NCBI RefSeq assembly: GCF_005047635.1
Contig: NZ_SUKC01000008.1
Coordinates: forward strand, 62,001 to 126,000
Length of the DNA: 64,000 bases
From: Arthrobacter sp. CAU 1506
GTDB lineage: Bacteria > Actinomycetota > Actinomycetes > Actinomycetales > Micrococcaceae
Direction of reading: 5' to 3'
Shown here: positions 51,298-59,273 of the stretch, in pieces
How positions within the stretch are numbered: the first letter of the stretch is position 1
How the letters are laid out: every line of letters begins with the position of its first letter
Notes under the pieces: generated by a model
Told to the model about the DNA's origin: nothing
Seen by the model: the letters and a program-made list of their open reading frames with translations, nothing else
Database searches by the model: none
Translations under genes and position numbers: made by a program

Positions 51298-51314
51298 CTA
51301 GACGAAACGTATCG
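51298..51314. promoter_or_regulatory. TetR-type operator site 1 (divergent ABC/binding-protein promoter)
   Basis: The minus strand reads CGATACGTTTCGTCTAG, matching the consensus CGATACGTTTCGTATAG at 16 of 17 positions. It is placed between the ATPase gene (minus) and the binding-protein gene (plus), next to TAGTATT -10-like sequence for the minus-strand promoter. Confidence 0.6.
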
Positions 51315-51373
51315 CATCGGTCTACTGTTCTGTCAAAGGCGCATACGGCGCTGACTTAAGGAGGAGTGCAAAG

Positions 51374-52621
51374 ATGAAGAAGCGCACGAATGTAGGGCGC
51401 CCTGCCCTGATCGGGACGGCAGTTGTCACGCTGGCGGCTCTCGGACTCGCGGGGTGCTCCGCGGCTGGGTCACCAGATGCCGATCAGGTCGCTCAGCCGG
51501 CCGCTTCGGCGGCCGCGGGCCAGTGTGGCTCTGTACCGGACCTCGGAGCGAACGATCCGGACGGGCTGCTCAAGGAGTTCAGCCCCGAGACTGCGGCGGC
51601 CTACAACGCCTACCCGCTGCCGATCAAGAAGTCGGTCTGGGCCGACTGGAAGTCGGAGAAGGACGGGAAATACACGGCAGCCATCGTCGGCATGCCTCCG
51701 GCCAGTGCGTTCGTCAACGTCATGCTGGATACGGTCCGAAAAGAGCTGGCAGCCGCCGACGTCGAGATCGTCGCCGACCTTGCACCCGACGACCCCACCA
51801 ATGTGCCGTTGCAGTTGCAGCAGTTCAGCCAGGCTGTCGCTCTCAAACCGGACATCATCTTCTTCATTCCCTTGGCCGGCGAACCATCCGTCGACGCGGT
51901 GAAGGCCGCCGGTGAGGCAGGCATCCCCGTGGTCTCCATGCAGTCCATTGTCGACTCGGAGTATGCCGTATCCGTAACGGGCAACAGCGTGCTGCAGGCG
52001 ATGAATGTCGGCGCGGGCACCCTGAGCGCCATCGGTGGCAAGGGCAACGTACTTCGTGTTACCGGAATCCCGGGAATCTCGAATGAACTGTACGCAGAGG
52101 AGGGCTTCCAGAACGTGCTTGAGCTGTGCCCCGACGTGTCGGTAGCTGGTGAGGTGACCGGATTCTTCGAAGCGACCACCGCGCAGACTGCCACCTTGCA
52201 GTACCTCGCTACGAATCCAGCTGGTGTCGACGGCGTCCTGCAATCGGGCACTATGGGCCTCGGTGTTCTCAACGCGTTCCACGAGTCGGGACTTGAGGCA
52301 CCCCCTATTGCGGACATCGGCGCCACCCAGGGCTTCGCAAGCTGGGCTGCCCAGAATGCCGACTACCCCTACGTAGGGTCCACGACGCCAACGGTCAGGC
52401 AGTCGCAGGTAGCCGTGGATATCGGACTGCGCATCCTTAAGGGCGAGGGGCCGAAGATCAACCAGTTCGTCAACAACCCATTCGTTGTAGACCGGTCGAA
52501 CCTCAAGGATTTGGTAGATCCTGCGTGGAAGACGACGGATTCAATGGATCTGGCGGGCGACCCGGAGATGTTCTTCCCGGACGAAGTTCTCAAGGAGTAC
52601 TTCAACAACCCGAGCAGCTGA
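51374..52621 (+). CDS. ABC transporter substrate-binding lipoprotein (type 1 periplasmic-binding fold)
   Basis: The 415-aa protein has a lipoprotein signal (ALIGTAVVTLAALGLAGC, lipobox A-L-A-G-C at about residue 28) and a two-domain periplasmic binding protein 4/ribose-binding fold. Marks are YTAAIVGMPPASAFVNVMLDTV, DIIFFIPLAGEPSVDAVKAAGEAGIPVVSM, and VDGVLQSGTMGLGVLNAFHESGL. A perfect ribosome site AAGGAGG precedes the ATG. It captures the solute for the divergently encoded permeases; separation from the permease operon by a shared control region is notable. Confidence 0.93.
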   Translation: MKKRTNVGRPALIGTAVVTLAALGLAGCSAAGSPDADQVAQPAASAAAGQCGSVPDLGANDPDGLLKEFSPETAAAYNAYPLPIKKSVWADWKSEKDGKYTAAIVGMPPASAFVNVMLDTVRKELAAADVEIVADLAPDDPTNVPLQLQQFSQAVALKPDIIFFIPLAGEPSVDAVKAAGEAGIPVVSMQSIVDSEYAVSVTGNSVLQAMNVGAGTLSAIGGKGNVLRVTGIPGISNELYAEEGFQNVLELCPDVSVAGEVTGFFEATTAQTATLQYLATNPAGVDGVLQSGTMGLGVLNAFHESGLEAPPIADIGATQGFASWAAQNADYPYVGSTTPTVRQSQVAVDIGLRILKGEGPKINQFVNNPFVVDRSNLKDLVDPAWKTTDSMDLAGDPEMFFPDEVLKEYFNNPSS

Positions 52622-52724
52622 CGCGTTCCGGGTACGGCATAGCTAAGATGGCACCCAAGCTTGCAAGTCCGACGTCGAACTAGTTCCACGGCAAGGACGA
52701 CGAGACCTGCAGGCGGTCGCTCAT

Positions 52725-52759
52725 CTGATCGGCGTGCACCATTGGTGCACGCCGATCAG
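52725..52759 (+). terminator. Terminator of the binding-protein gene
   Basis: CTGATCGGCGTGCACC (52725-52740) pairs perfectly with GGTGCACGCCGATCAG (52744-52759), a 16-bp stem with loop ATT. Confidence 0.85.
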
Positions 52760-52840
52760 TAGTCATAGGAGACAGATGAAAATGGGCTGGTTGCGCAGCG
52801 ATGGGAAAGCTCAGCTCGTGATGTCGGCTGGGCTGGAGTG

Positions 52841-53794
52841 ATGGCGCCCGTGCTGGACACCCGATCGGTATCACCCTCGGACCGTCAGGATTACTGGTCG
52901 GAGGGGATCGCGCAGCATTTTTTCCCGATGCGCGTTGAGGCAGTGGGGGCCACCTCGTTTGAGGCCCGCTTGGCAGGCGGCGACATGGGGCCGGTGGCGG
53001 TCCGGTCTATCCAGGGCCTCCCGCACCGGGTGGCACGTACACAGCAAATGATCGCGGCCGCCGATCCGGAATGCATTCTGCTTTACCTGCTGACTAAAGG
53101 GTCGATTTTTATTGAGCAGGACGACCGGAGCTGCGTTCTTCGGCCGGGAGCGATCGCCTGGCAGGACACGTCGCGGCCCTCGACGTTCGAGGGCCGCGAC
53201 GGCTTCGAAGTGCTGGTGTTCAGCGTTCCGAAGTGGTTCATCGGGGCACGGGCTGATGGCATCGCCCGTCGCACCGCAACGGCGATCGGCGCAGGGGAGG
53301 GGCGGCTCACGCCCCTCGCAACGCCGTTTCTCGCGAGTCTCGCCCGGACCGTAGTCGACGGTGAGGGGTTGCCGAGCAGCGATGCCGAAGGGGCCGCCGA
53401 GATGTTGTTACCACTGCTGCGAAGTGGTGATGATCAGGAAGGAAAGCCCGAGGCAACACCGCGCTCCGAGATGCTCCTGATCCGAATGCAGCGGTATGCC
53501 ATGGAACATCTTCAGGACCCTGAACTGGGTCCGGAGCAAATTGCACGGGCCCACTACGTATCGACGCGATATGTGCACAAGCTCTTTGCCACATCGGGCG
53601 CAGGCGTCTCGGCTTGGATCCGGGAGCACCGGCTTGAAGGCGCCGCGGCCGAGCTGCGAAAGTCACCGGAAACACCGATTGCAGCTGTTTCGACGAGATG
53701 GGGCTACCAAAATCCTGCAAGCTTCAGCAGAGCGTTCCGAGAGAAGCACGGTTGCGCCCCACGGGATCTCAGGCTTCTTCCGCAACTGGGATGA
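52841..53794 (+). CDS. AraC-family transcriptional regulator
   Basis: The protein (317 aa from ATG 52841; GTG three bases earlier also possible) has an N-terminal AraC-binding-like domain (PF14525 type, QDYWSEGIAQHFFPMRVEAVGATSFEARLAGGDMG) and a C-terminal double HTH (residues about 220-315, RMQRYAMEHLQDPELGPEQIARAHYVSTRYVHKLFATSGAGVSAWIREHRLEGAAAELRKS, then RWGYQNPASFSRAFREKHG). It lies inside the catabolic cluster and may control the nearby oxidoreductase genes. Its effector is unknown. Confidence 0.9.
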   Translation: MAPVLDTRSVSPSDRQDYWSEGIAQHFFPMRVEAVGATSFEARLAGGDMGPVAVRSIQGLPHRVARTQQMIAAADPECILLYLLTKGSIFIEQDDRSCVLRPGAIAWQDTSRPSTFEGRDGFEVLVFSVPKWFIGARADGIARRTATAIGAGEGRLTPLATPFLASLARTVVDGEGLPSSDAEGAAEMLLPLLRSGDDQEGKPEATPRSEMLLIRMQRYAMEHLQDPELGPEQIARAHYVSTRYVHKLFATSGAGVSAWIREHRLEGAAAELRKSPETPIAAVSTRWGYQNPASFSRAFREKHGCAPRDLRLLPQLG

Positions 53795-53817
53795 CCCCGG
53801 CGTTAAGCCCTCCGTCC

Positions 53818-55005
53818 TCACCTGGCGACGTCTATAACGTCCAGATCCCGGCCAACGACCATACGTCCATCGAATCCCTTGGCGCATTCTGCCCAGACTG
53901 ATTCGGGCTGGACGACAGGAACGAGGTGGGAGAGCACAAGTGTGCCGACATTCGCCTCGGCCGCGATGGCTCCCACTTCTGTCTTCAAGGTGTGCGCCTG
54001 GATCAGATGACGGTACAGGCCCTCTTCTGCCTCGCTTCTAGGGGCGGGGAACAGTGCTGCCGCCCAGTCTTCGTCGATGACCTCGTGCACCAGCACGTCG
54101 GCGTCCTGGGCCAGCCGCACCATATTCGCGCATTTTGCCGTGTCGCCGGAGAACACGACGGACCCGTCGTCCGTATCAAACCGGTAGGCCAGAGCAGGGA
54201 ATACCGGAGCATGGTTCACCAAGGTAGCCGATACCTTGACACGATCATCTTCGAAGAAGGTAAATGGCTCCATATCCGGCGCTGGTGTGCCATTTGGATC
54301 CTTCAGGTACCTTTCGGGGACGGGAACATCCAGGGCTTCCCACAATTGGGATGGCGTTGGCTTTCGGTTGTCGAAGATGCGGTCGTTGAGGTCGGTCGCG
54401 AACATCTGCATCATGAGATCGGTCATCTCTTTGGTGCCAGGCGTCGGGTTACTCGGGTTGACGGGCTCAGGAGCCGGACCCTTGCCGAACAGCGGGGGAA
54501 GCGCCCCGCGGTTGCCGGGGCCCCAGACCGGGATCCGGCTGACACTTTGCAGGCCGTTATAGATCCCGTTGACCAGCACGTTGTTCAGGTCAACGACGTG
54601 GTCCGAATGCAGGTGGGTCAGGAAGACGCCGGCAAGGACGTCGAGTGGACCTTCCTGGGGCGATTTGTTCTCAGGTCCCAGATCGGCCTTGCGCAGTTGG
54701 GTAAGCACGCCGTGTCCCGCGTCGATCAGGTAGTAGCGGTCGCCGACAACCAAGGCGGAGGCGATGCCCGCGCTGTTATTGCCTGGAAAGTGGGTGGGCC
54801 CTCCGGCCGTGCCGAGCAGCACCAGCTTGGTCTTCGAACCGGAGGATGGCGGCGGCCCGAACTTGCGCTGGGGGGTCTCGGCCGTGCTGGCCTCACTCGG
54901 CGTGCAGGCTGTCAACGCGAGGCCGGCGGCACCGAGTCCGAGTCCCGCGATCAAACGGCGGCGTCCAAGGCCGGTCCGCATTTCGGCCGGTAGGTCAACA
55001 CACAT
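53818..55005 (-). CDS. Exported MBL-fold metallo-hydrolase (Tat lipoprotein signal)
   Basis: The protein (395 aa from ATG 55005, preceded by GAGGAATACTT) begins with GLGRRRLIAGLGLGAAGLALTAC: twin arginines, hydrophobic core and lipobox L-T-A-C (Cys about 34), so it is probably Tat-exported and lipid-anchored. The metallo-beta-lactamase motifs are TAGGPTHFPGN, DAGHGVLTQL, the zinc motif HLHSDHVVD, SGDTAKCANM and LSHLVP. It could be an arylsulfatase, lactonase or phosphodiesterase of the tRNase Z-like group. Extracellular or surface processing of the imported compound is a reasonable inference. Confidence 0.88.
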   Translation of the reverse strand: MCVDLPAEMRTGLGRRRLIAGLGLGAAGLALTACTPSEASTAETPQRKFGPPPSSGSKTKLVLLGTAGGPTHFPGNNSAGIASALVVGDRYYLIDAGHGVLTQLRKADLGPENKSPQEGPLDVLAGVFLTHLHSDHVVDLNNVLVNGIYNGLQSVSRIPVWGPGNRGALPPLFGKGPAPEPVNPSNPTPGTKEMTDLMMQMFATDLNDRIFDNRKPTPSQLWEALDVPVPERYLKDPNGTPAPDMEPFTFFEDDRVKVSATLVNHAPVFPALAYRFDTDDGSVVFSGDTAKCANMVRLAQDADVLVHEVIDEDWAAALFPAPRSEAEEGLYRHLIQAHTLKTEVGAIAAEANVGTLVLSHLVPVVQPESVWAECAKGFDGRMVVGRDLDVIDVAR

Positions 55006-55099
55006 AAGTATTCCTCGTGTTCTAGGAGTGAAGGCCGATCGCCAACCGCAGCCAAGCGCATCGCGTGGTTTCGCAGTGGAGGGAAGATGAGTCTGAGTC

Positions 55100-55141
55100 G
55101 TCAGGGAAGCCCGCGCCATTAAGAGGGCGGGCTTCCCTGAC
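55100..55141. terminator. Terminator of the FAD oxidoreductase gene
   Basis: GTCAGGGAAGCCCGC (55100-55114) pairs perfectly with GCGGGCTTCCCTGAC (55127-55141), 8 bp after the minus-strand stop codon. It may also insulate the downstream MBL gene. Confidence 0.85.
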
Positions 55142-55148
55142 TGCGCGA

Positions 55149-56759
55149 TCAGGCTTGCGGGTAGCCGGCCTGCCGGAGGCGGCTGCCCCAGATCCCGGAC
55201 TTGCCGGGAGCGATGATCCCGTTCGGGTCGAGCGTGTCCTTGATCGTCTCGTTGAAGCGACGCTGGGCGTGATCGTTGAAGCCGAACTGATCGGCCGCGA
55301 GGTCCATGAACGACAGGTGCGCGCGGTATTCGCCGTAACCGCGTTTGCCGGCCTCGGCGACCATGCGCTTCGCGATGGTGTAGGCCTTATCGACCTGCTC
55401 CGGGTTCTTCGTGTCGAACGGAATCACGTTGATGAACGTGGTTGCCCGCGCGTTGATCGGCAGCATGCCGCCGAGGAAGTCCAGCCCGGCCTCGGCGCAC
55501 ATTTCAGACATCAGCTTCTGCGCGGCCTGCGCGTGCTGGGACGTCAGCGGGATCACCGGCGAGAAGTCGACGTGGCCGCCTTCCTCGCCCCCGGACCAGC
55601 CGGCCATCTTGTACAGATCCTGGCTCGGCACGCCGATCTGCACCCGCTCGTGCGGATTCGGCAGCGTCTCCCACGCATCGGCGCCGTGCTTCTCACCTGA
55701 GATATCGACGCCCGGAATCTGCAGGAAACGCGCCTTGAGCTTCGCGAAGTTGTGGTCCACGACCGCCTCGTCGCCATAGAGCGCGAAGCGCATCATCCAA
55801 CGGCCAATGCCGAGCTCCTTGGCGATCTTCTCGATGACCTCCTCGGGCATCGGCCCGTCGCCGTCGTACCATTCGGCGCGGGTCGAGAGCATCGAGGCGA
55901 TGCACAGCGTATTCGACAGCTGCGGTCGCATGTCGATGGTGCCGGCAAGCATGAGCTCGCGCAGCGCATCGACGACGGCGGGCAGCTGCGAGTCGTCCCA
56001 CAGGCGCAGCCAGAGCGGCATGTAGATTTCCGGCTTCGGCATGAGCCAGTAGCCCATCTTCGTGACGATGCCGTAGTTCGACTGCATGAACATTTCGGTA
56101 GAGGTGGGGCCGAGGCCACGCTTATACAGCGGCCAGGTCGGGTTATTGTCCATTGCGCCCGACCCGGTGCGCAGCAGGTCACCGTCGGGGAGCACGACCT
56201 CGAACCCGCAGTGCGAGGCCTGGTCGATCGAGTAGGGCATGTAGGTGAGCCCATGCTCAAGGGTGTTGGAGACGACGCCTCCCCAGCCGATGTCGACGAT
56301 GGAGGCGACGAGGTCGTGTCCGCCGGCCTTGATCGCGTCATGCAGGTCGTACCAGCTCACGCCGGGCTCGACCATCGCGTAGCCGAGTTCCTCGTTAATC
56401 TCCACGCCGGTCATCTCCCGGAACGAGACCATCACGGAGCCTCGCACCTGGGGTGCGGCACCGCCGTAGCCGTTGTTCTTGCCCCGGCCGATGGGCCACA
56501 ACGGAACCTTGTACTCATTGGCGATCCGCACCACTGCCTGGACGTCCTCGACGCTCGTCGGGCTGACGACGGCGGAGGGAACGTTGGTGGCGGTGCCCGG
56601 AACCTGGAAGGGATCCTGGAAGTCCTCCAGCGACGCGGCGTCGGTGGCGACCTTGTCCGCGCCGATCGCCGTGGCGAACGCGGTGAGCGCCTTTTCGAGT
56701 TCGGCCTCAGAGACTCCGGGTGGGGTCGGTAGCGTCGACGTTTCGGTGGTGCTGCTCAT
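55149..56759 (-). CDS. FAD-binding oxidoreductase, 4-cresol dehydrogenase/vanillyl-alcohol oxidase family
   Basis: The 536-aa protein has the PCMH/VAO FAD-binding domain (VPLWPIGRGKNNGYGGAAPQVRGSVMVSF, the P-loop-like G-x-N-N-G-Y-G motif, and ELGYAMVEPGVSWYDLHDAI) and a C-terminal FAD-oxidase cap. The family oxidises para-substituted phenols such as p-cresol, vanillyl alcohol or eugenol. The start was set at the third of three clustered ATG codons (56759) because AAAGGAG lies 9 bp upstream; the first two have no spacing. Covalent flavin residues cannot be assigned by eye. It is divergent from the SDR gene. Confidence 0.9.
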   Translation of the reverse strand: MSSTTETSTLPTPPGVSEAELEKALTAFATAIGADKVATDAASLEDFQDPFQVPGTATNVPSAVVSPTSVEDVQAVVRIANEYKVPLWPIGRGKNNGYGGAAPQVRGSVMVSFREMTGVEINEELGYAMVEPGVSWYDLHDAIKAGGHDLVASIVDIGWGGVVSNTLEHGLTYMPYSIDQASHCGFEVVLPDGDLLRTGSGAMDNNPTWPLYKRGLGPTSTEMFMQSNYGIVTKMGYWLMPKPEIYMPLWLRLWDDSQLPAVVDALRELMLAGTIDMRPQLSNTLCIASMLSTRAEWYDGDGPMPEEVIEKIAKELGIGRWMMRFALYGDEAVVDHNFAKLKARFLQIPGVDISGEKHGADAWETLPNPHERVQIGVPSQDLYKMAGWSGGEEGGHVDFSPVIPLTSQHAQAAQKLMSEMCAEAGLDFLGGMLPINARATTFINVIPFDTKNPEQVDKAYTIAKRMVAEAGKRGYGEYRAHLSFMDLAADQFGFNDHAQRRFNETIKDTLDPNGIIAPGKSGIWGSRLRQAGYPQA

Positions 56760-56848
56760 CGTCATCATCTCCTTTGATGCAGTGAATGTGGGTGGTGCGT
56801 GCTGTCCATGGTGCGCCACCTCACATCTGCGTAGGGGTCCACGGGCGC

Positions 56849-56892
56849 CATGGTGCAGTCCGTGCACAGAAGTGTGCGCGGACTGCACCATG
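56849..56892. promoter_or_regulatory. 44-bp inverted repeat in the divergent VAO/SDR promoter region
   Basis: CATGGTGCAGTCCG (56849-56862) and CGGACTGCACCATG (56879-56892) are perfectly complementary 14-bp arms, and the 16 bp between them contains GCACAGAAGTGTGC, an inner palindrome. It has the size of an operator for a dimer or tetramer, or could form a cruciform. It is not related to the CGATACGTTTCGTATAG motif. Confidence 0.55.
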
Positions 56893-56971
56893 CAACCGAT
56901 CGGGTACCGGCCCGTATCGGTGCGTGGTTGCGTGGGGTGAGGTACTACGACGAGATGAACGGAGAAGATCC

Positions 56972-57748
56972 ATGGCTGCTGGCCGCTTGGAAGGAAAAGT
57001 TGTCCTGCTGACGGGCATCGGAGGTGGGATGGGCCGTGTGACAGCGCGGCTGTTCGCGGCCGAGGGCGCGGTGGTGGTCGGAAGCGACCTCAATCCTGAC
57101 AGTGCAGCTGAGACGGCCCGTCTGGTAGCGGCCGACGGCGGATCGATCGAGTCAAGCGCGCCGGTGGACCTGAGCGACCGGGCCGAGATCGATCGCTGGG
57201 TTGCCGACACTGCGGCACGCCACGGCCGCATCGACGTCCTCTACAACAACGCCAGCCTGCCGCGATTCGCGCCGTTTGCCCAGATGAGCGCTGATGACTA
57301 CCAGTTCACCATCCAGAACGAACTGGACCTGGTGTGGCACGCCTGCCAGGCAGCATGGCCGCATCTGGAAGCAGCCCGCGGCGCGATCGTTAACATCGGC
57401 TCGGGAGCCGGAACCCAGGGCGCACGAGCTCTGCCGCAGGCCGCCCATGCCGCCGCCAAGGGGGCGGTCATCGCCCTCACCCGACAACTGGCGGCAGAAG
57501 GAGTCGCGGCCGGCATCCGCGTCAACTGCTTGAGCCCGGGAGTCATGGCGACGCCGCCTGTGCTCGCCATGTTCGACGAGTTCGGCGAGGATGCACCTGT
57601 CGCTCCGATCATTGAGCGCACTATCGATGGCAAGCCGGGAGACCCGCTTGCGGTCGCCTATGCGGGCCTGTATCTCGCCTCCGACGAGGCGAAGTGGGTC
57701 ACTGGGATCAATCTTGTCGTCGATGGCGGAGCCAGCGCGATCATGTAG
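56972..57748 (+). CDS. Short-chain dehydrogenase/reductase with His in place of catalytic Tyr
   Basis: The 258-aa SDR has the cofactor motif TGIGGGMG (14-21), acidic Asp39 after strand 2, the YNNAS motif (91-95), the catalytic Ser144 and Lys163. The catalytic tetrad Tyr, normally four residues before Lys, is His159 (codon CAT; Tyr would be TAT). Members without Tyr are often inactive or use another acid. The ATG at 56972 follows GGAGAAGATCC. The SDR is divergent from the FAD oxidoreductase gene and shares its promoter region. Confidence 0.88.
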   Translation: MAAGRLEGKVVLLTGIGGGMGRVTARLFAAEGAVVVGSDLNPDSAAETARLVAADGGSIESSAPVDLSDRAEIDRWVADTAARHGRIDVLYNNASLPRFAPFAQMSADDYQFTIQNELDLVWHACQAAWPHLEAARGAIVNIGSGAGTQGARALPQAAHAAAKGAVIALTRQLAAEGVAAGIRVNCLSPGVMATPPVLAMFDEFGEDAPVAPIIERTIDGKPGDPLAVAYAGLYLASDEAKWVTGINLVVDGGASAIM

Positions 57749-57773
57749 GCCGGCGAAAACTCCCACAGAACCA

Positions 57774-57816
57774 CGACGACGGCGGTGCTCGCATAGGCGA
57801 GCCCGCCGTCGACGTC
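57774..57816 (+). terminator. Terminator of the SDR gene
   Basis: CGACGGCGGTGCTCGC (57777-57792) pairs with GCGAGCCCGCCGTCG (57797-57811) around ATAG, with one mismatch or bulge. A member of the ACGACGGCGGTG family. Confidence 0.8.
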
Positions 57817-57829
57817 TTAACCGTTAGGG

Positions 57830-57877
57830 GATGGGTGCATTCAGGTTTCCCAGCAAGGGAGCCTGAATGCACCCATC
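57830..57877 (-). terminator. Terminator of the OYE gene
   Basis: GATGGGTGCATTCAGG (57830-57845) and CCTGAATGCACCCATC (57862-57877) are perfectly complementary, with a CCC/GGG inner pair, 8 bp from the minus-strand stop. Two back-to-back terminators separate the convergent genes. Confidence 0.85.
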
Positions 57878-57884
57878 TCAATCG

Positions 57885-59204
57885 TCAGTTCTTGGATGCC
57901 TTCGATTTTGAGCTCGCCAGCTTATCTGCGATGCCCATGAGGGTCGGTGATCCTGTGGCGGCGATCAGGGCGGCCTCCACCGGGCGCTTGAGCTTGACCG
58001 AGACGGGTTCCTTCGCCCCTCCGAGAACCGCTTCGCGTCCCATGGCCGGGTTCTTGTGGCAGCGGACGGGCACGTTGAAGATCAAACGGCGCAGGCACGA
58101 GTTGTCATGGTCGCACCAGACGATCTCCTCGAGCTTGCCCTGGAGCACCTTGTTGGGGAATTCGGGATCGGCCAGCAGTTGCCGGGCGAGCATGATGCCG
58201 TCCGCGTGGCCATTGGCGATCGCGTCGGCGCTCTGCTGCGGATCGTAGGTGCTGCTCAGGAGCAGCGAAATGTTCGGCATCGCGGCACGGAACGCCTGCG
58301 GCTCGCCGTGCTCCAGCATCGCCCCCGATGACGAAGAGACATTGGCATCCATCGACTCATAGTTCCCGTCGGTGAGCGCGATATACCCCAACCCCGCCTT
58401 CGCGACGATGGTAGCGATCTCCGCGAACTCCTCCGGACCCTGCCCGTCGGGCAGGTGGTCGTTCACACTCATCCGAAGACCTACCGGGTAGTCGGGGCCG
58501 ACCTCGGCCCGGATTGCGCGCACCGTGTCGGTGAGGATGCGGGCACGGTTCTCGGCGCTCCCGCCGTATTCGTCGGTTCGCCAGTTGGTCCGCGGCGAGA
58601 GGAAGGAGGAGTAGAGGTAGCGCATGTGGGCACCGAGTTCGATGCCGTCGAAGCCGGCGGCCTTCGCGCGCCGGACAGCGGCGACCGTCTGTTCCTGGAC
58701 CTTCAGGATGTCTTCCTTGGTGATCTCGGCGGGAGTCGGGTTCGTGCGCCCGCCGGGGATGTAGAACCCGTGCGGGAGGCGGGGCGCGCCCATGTGGACG
58801 GGTTTCGGGCTCGCCGCCAGCGTGGGCCGTCCTTCACCCGGCACGCCCATGGCCCCGAAGCTCGGAAAGATCTGGGCAAAGATCGGCACGTCGTGCGCGT
58901 GCACGGCATCAACCATGCGCTTGAGCCCCGGGATGAAATCGTCCCGGTCGAACCGCATCAGCGGCTGGAACGGTGCCTCTTGGTTCCCTCGTTCGGTGGC
59001 GACGCCGCCGCCGATGATCAGCAGCCCCGCGCCGCCGCGGGCACGAGTGGTGAGGAAGGCGATGGTTTGGTCGCTCGGATGCCCGTCCTTCGTGGGCTGC
59101 AGCACGGCCATCGGGCTGAGCACGAAGCGGTTCTTGATCGTGAGGCCGTCGATCTTCCAGGGGCTCGAGAGCACCTCGGCAACGGTGGTGGCTTCTGGGG
59201 ACAT
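57885..59204 (-). CDS. NADH:flavin oxidoreductase, old yellow enzyme family
   Basis: The 439-aa protein has an OYE-type FMN barrel: IKNRFVLSPMAVLQPTKDGHP, GAGLLIIGGGVAT, the FDGIELGAHMRYLYSSFLSPRTN substrate loop with GG-S-AENRARI, and GLGYIALTDGNYESM. Towards the C-terminus is Cys364-x5-Cys370-x11-Cys382, resembling a reduced 2,4-dienoyl-CoA reductase iron-sulfur motif, but the expected second Cys of CxxC is missing. No C-terminal FAD/NAD domain is present. It likely reduces an enone or enoyl intermediate; it forms an operon with the upstream MFS gene. Confidence 0.85.
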   Translation of the reverse strand: MSPEATTVAEVLSSPWKIDGLTIKNRFVLSPMAVLQPTKDGHPSDQTIAFLTTRARGGAGLLIIGGGVATERGNQEAPFQPLMRFDRDDFIPGLKRMVDAVHAHDVPIFAQIFPSFGAMGVPGEGRPTLAASPKPVHMGAPRLPHGFYIPGGRTNPTPAEITKEDILKVQEQTVAAVRRAKAAGFDGIELGAHMRYLYSSFLSPRTNWRTDEYGGSAENRARILTDTVRAIRAEVGPDYPVGLRMSVNDHLPDGQGPEEFAEIATIVAKAGLGYIALTDGNYESMDANVSSSSGAMLEHGEPQAFRAAMPNISLLLSSTYDPQQSADAIANGHADGIMLARQLLADPEFPNKVLQGKLEEIVWCDHDNSCLRRLIFNVPVRCHKNPAMGREAVLGGAKEPVSVKLKRPVEAALIAATGSPTLMGIADKLASSKSKASKN

Positions 59205-59273
59205 TCTTTTTCTCCTTGGTCATCGTCAACAGTAGAGGGAGGGGGATCCGCGGGTTCACGGATCCCGGGGAAA

